Below, piece by piece: positions 23,170-23,580 of a stretch of DNA of 23,580 bases. A program made the position numbers and the translations under genes. Position 1 is the stretch's first letter. Each line of letters begins with the position of its first letter. This DNA comes from a virus. The notes under the pieces were generated by a model. It had not been told where the DNA came from and made no database searches. It worked only from the letters and a program-made list of their open reading frames with translations. The stretch spans positions 1 to 23,580 of the IMG/VR virus record IMGVR_UViG_3300028573_000058; one strand, written 5' to 3'.

Positions 23170-23580
23170 ACACAACCCAATTTCAGAAACTGCTTCGCGA
23201 TCTTCGAGCATGCTCCGATGCCCGCGCCTGGGCGAAGGGAAAAGACCTTCACGAAGCCTGGACCACCTGCGAGCGCGCCGACTGGCTGCTTTGGCTCGCT
23301 AGCCAAATGGCAGACAAGCCTGGCTGGCCGACGAGGAAAGAGATCGTTCTCGCCGCCTGCGCCTGCGCTGAGACGGCACTGAAGTATGTAAAGCCCGGTG
23401 AAGACCGGCCGCGCATCGCCATCGAAACCGCGCGGGCGTGGGTCCGCGGCGAGGCGAGCATCGAAGATGTTCGCCTCGCGCGAGAAAACGCCTACGCCGC
23501 CTACGCCGCCGCCGGCGCCGCCGCCTACGCCGCCGCCGCCGCCGCCTACGCCTACGCCGCCGCCTACGCCGCCGACGCCG
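23166..23580 (+). CDS. Imm5-like protein with Ala/Tyr repeat tail, truncated at window end
   Basis: Starts at GTG 23166 inside the previous stop region (GTGA overlap) and remains open through the window edge, giving at least 138 residues. The first 108 residues include LLRDLRACSDARAWAKGKDLHEAWTTC, ADWLLWLAS, LAACACAETALKYVKPGEDRPRIAIE and TARAWVRGEASIEDVR. That order recalls the 'putative immunity protein' (Imm5-type) domain, common in phage early regions and beside toxins. From residue 109 the chain becomes an Ala/Tyr repeat coded almost entirely by GCC and TAC. In this family Ala-rich helical tails are common. No toxin gene is visible, so an immunity role is uncertain. It could equally be a phage protein that modulates host or rival-phage functions. 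Confidence 0.72.
   Translation, partial: MNTTQFQKLLRDLRACSDARAWAKGKDLHEAWTTCERADWLLWLASQMADKPGWPTRKEIVLAACACAETALKYVKPGEDRPRIAIETARAWVRGEASIEDVRLARENAYAAYAAAGAAAYAAAAAAYAYAAAYAADA
23490..23580 (+). repeat. GCC/TAC low-complexity repeat
   Basis: The final 91 bases consist almost only of GCC codons with TAC, one GGC and one GAC, encoding an Ala/Tyr tract. Uniform codon choice suggests growth by replication slippage. The repeat continues past the window, so its full length is unknown. Confidence 0.85.

Noticed and set aside
23490-23580. Non-coding microsatellite or CRISPR-like array
   Set aside because: The repeat stays in frame with the Imm5-like protein and has no spacer structure; it is a coding low-complexity tract.

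Overview
The window looks like a 23.6-kb stretch of a temperate podovirus genome, either free phage or prophage, with high GC content and T7-like tail and ejection genes. The head genes follow the order seen in Bordetella phage BPP-1: a Bbp19-type protein, scaffold, major coat and Bbp16-type cement protein. The host cannot be fixed from the sequence. The integrase box I region (NTT..GxEL-R-GL) recalls integrases I associate with Acidobacteria, so a soil acidobacterium is my best guess at low confidence. Protein names rest on reading the translations, not on database searches.

Layout: 3-3139 is the head module, with a small virion protein, Bbp19-like protein, scaffold, coat, cement protein and a 57-residue protein, closed by a hairpin terminator at 3165-3202. 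3214-16261 is one tightly packed tail and ejection operon: gp11-like tail adaptor, gp12-like nozzle carrying extra domains, gp14-like core protein, a 704-residue protein with an M23-like domain lacking one expected histidine, and a 1957-residue protein with an HEPAH metallopeptidase-like motif. 16262-16765 is a reversed gene for a three-helix membrane protein with its own candidate promoter (a moron). 16851-20322 holds the tailspike and two small unknown genes.

From 20319 the character changes. A leftward tyrosine integrase, with Ser in place of the first catalytic Arg, is preceded by a 21-bp tandem repeat array. Two small ribbon-helix-helix proteins are read rightward, the second behind a perfect 12-bp inverted repeat. 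Then come a consensus-like promoter overlapping a palindrome, and a tRNA-Arg(TCT) fragment whose 3' part is intact and whose 5' part is not. This fragment is the likely attachment site. Beyond it are two genes that look like phage early genes: a Cys/His-rich protein and an Imm5-like protein ending in an Ala/Tyr repeat that runs off the window.

The most interesting idea is that the attachment site lies between a promoter/operator and the first early gene. Integration would then disconnect that promoter and place the host tRNA-Arg gene about 40 bp upstream of the early gene. With the integrase repeats and the two small regulators, this could be an integration-coupled genetic switch. It is an inference and depends on the fragment really being attP.
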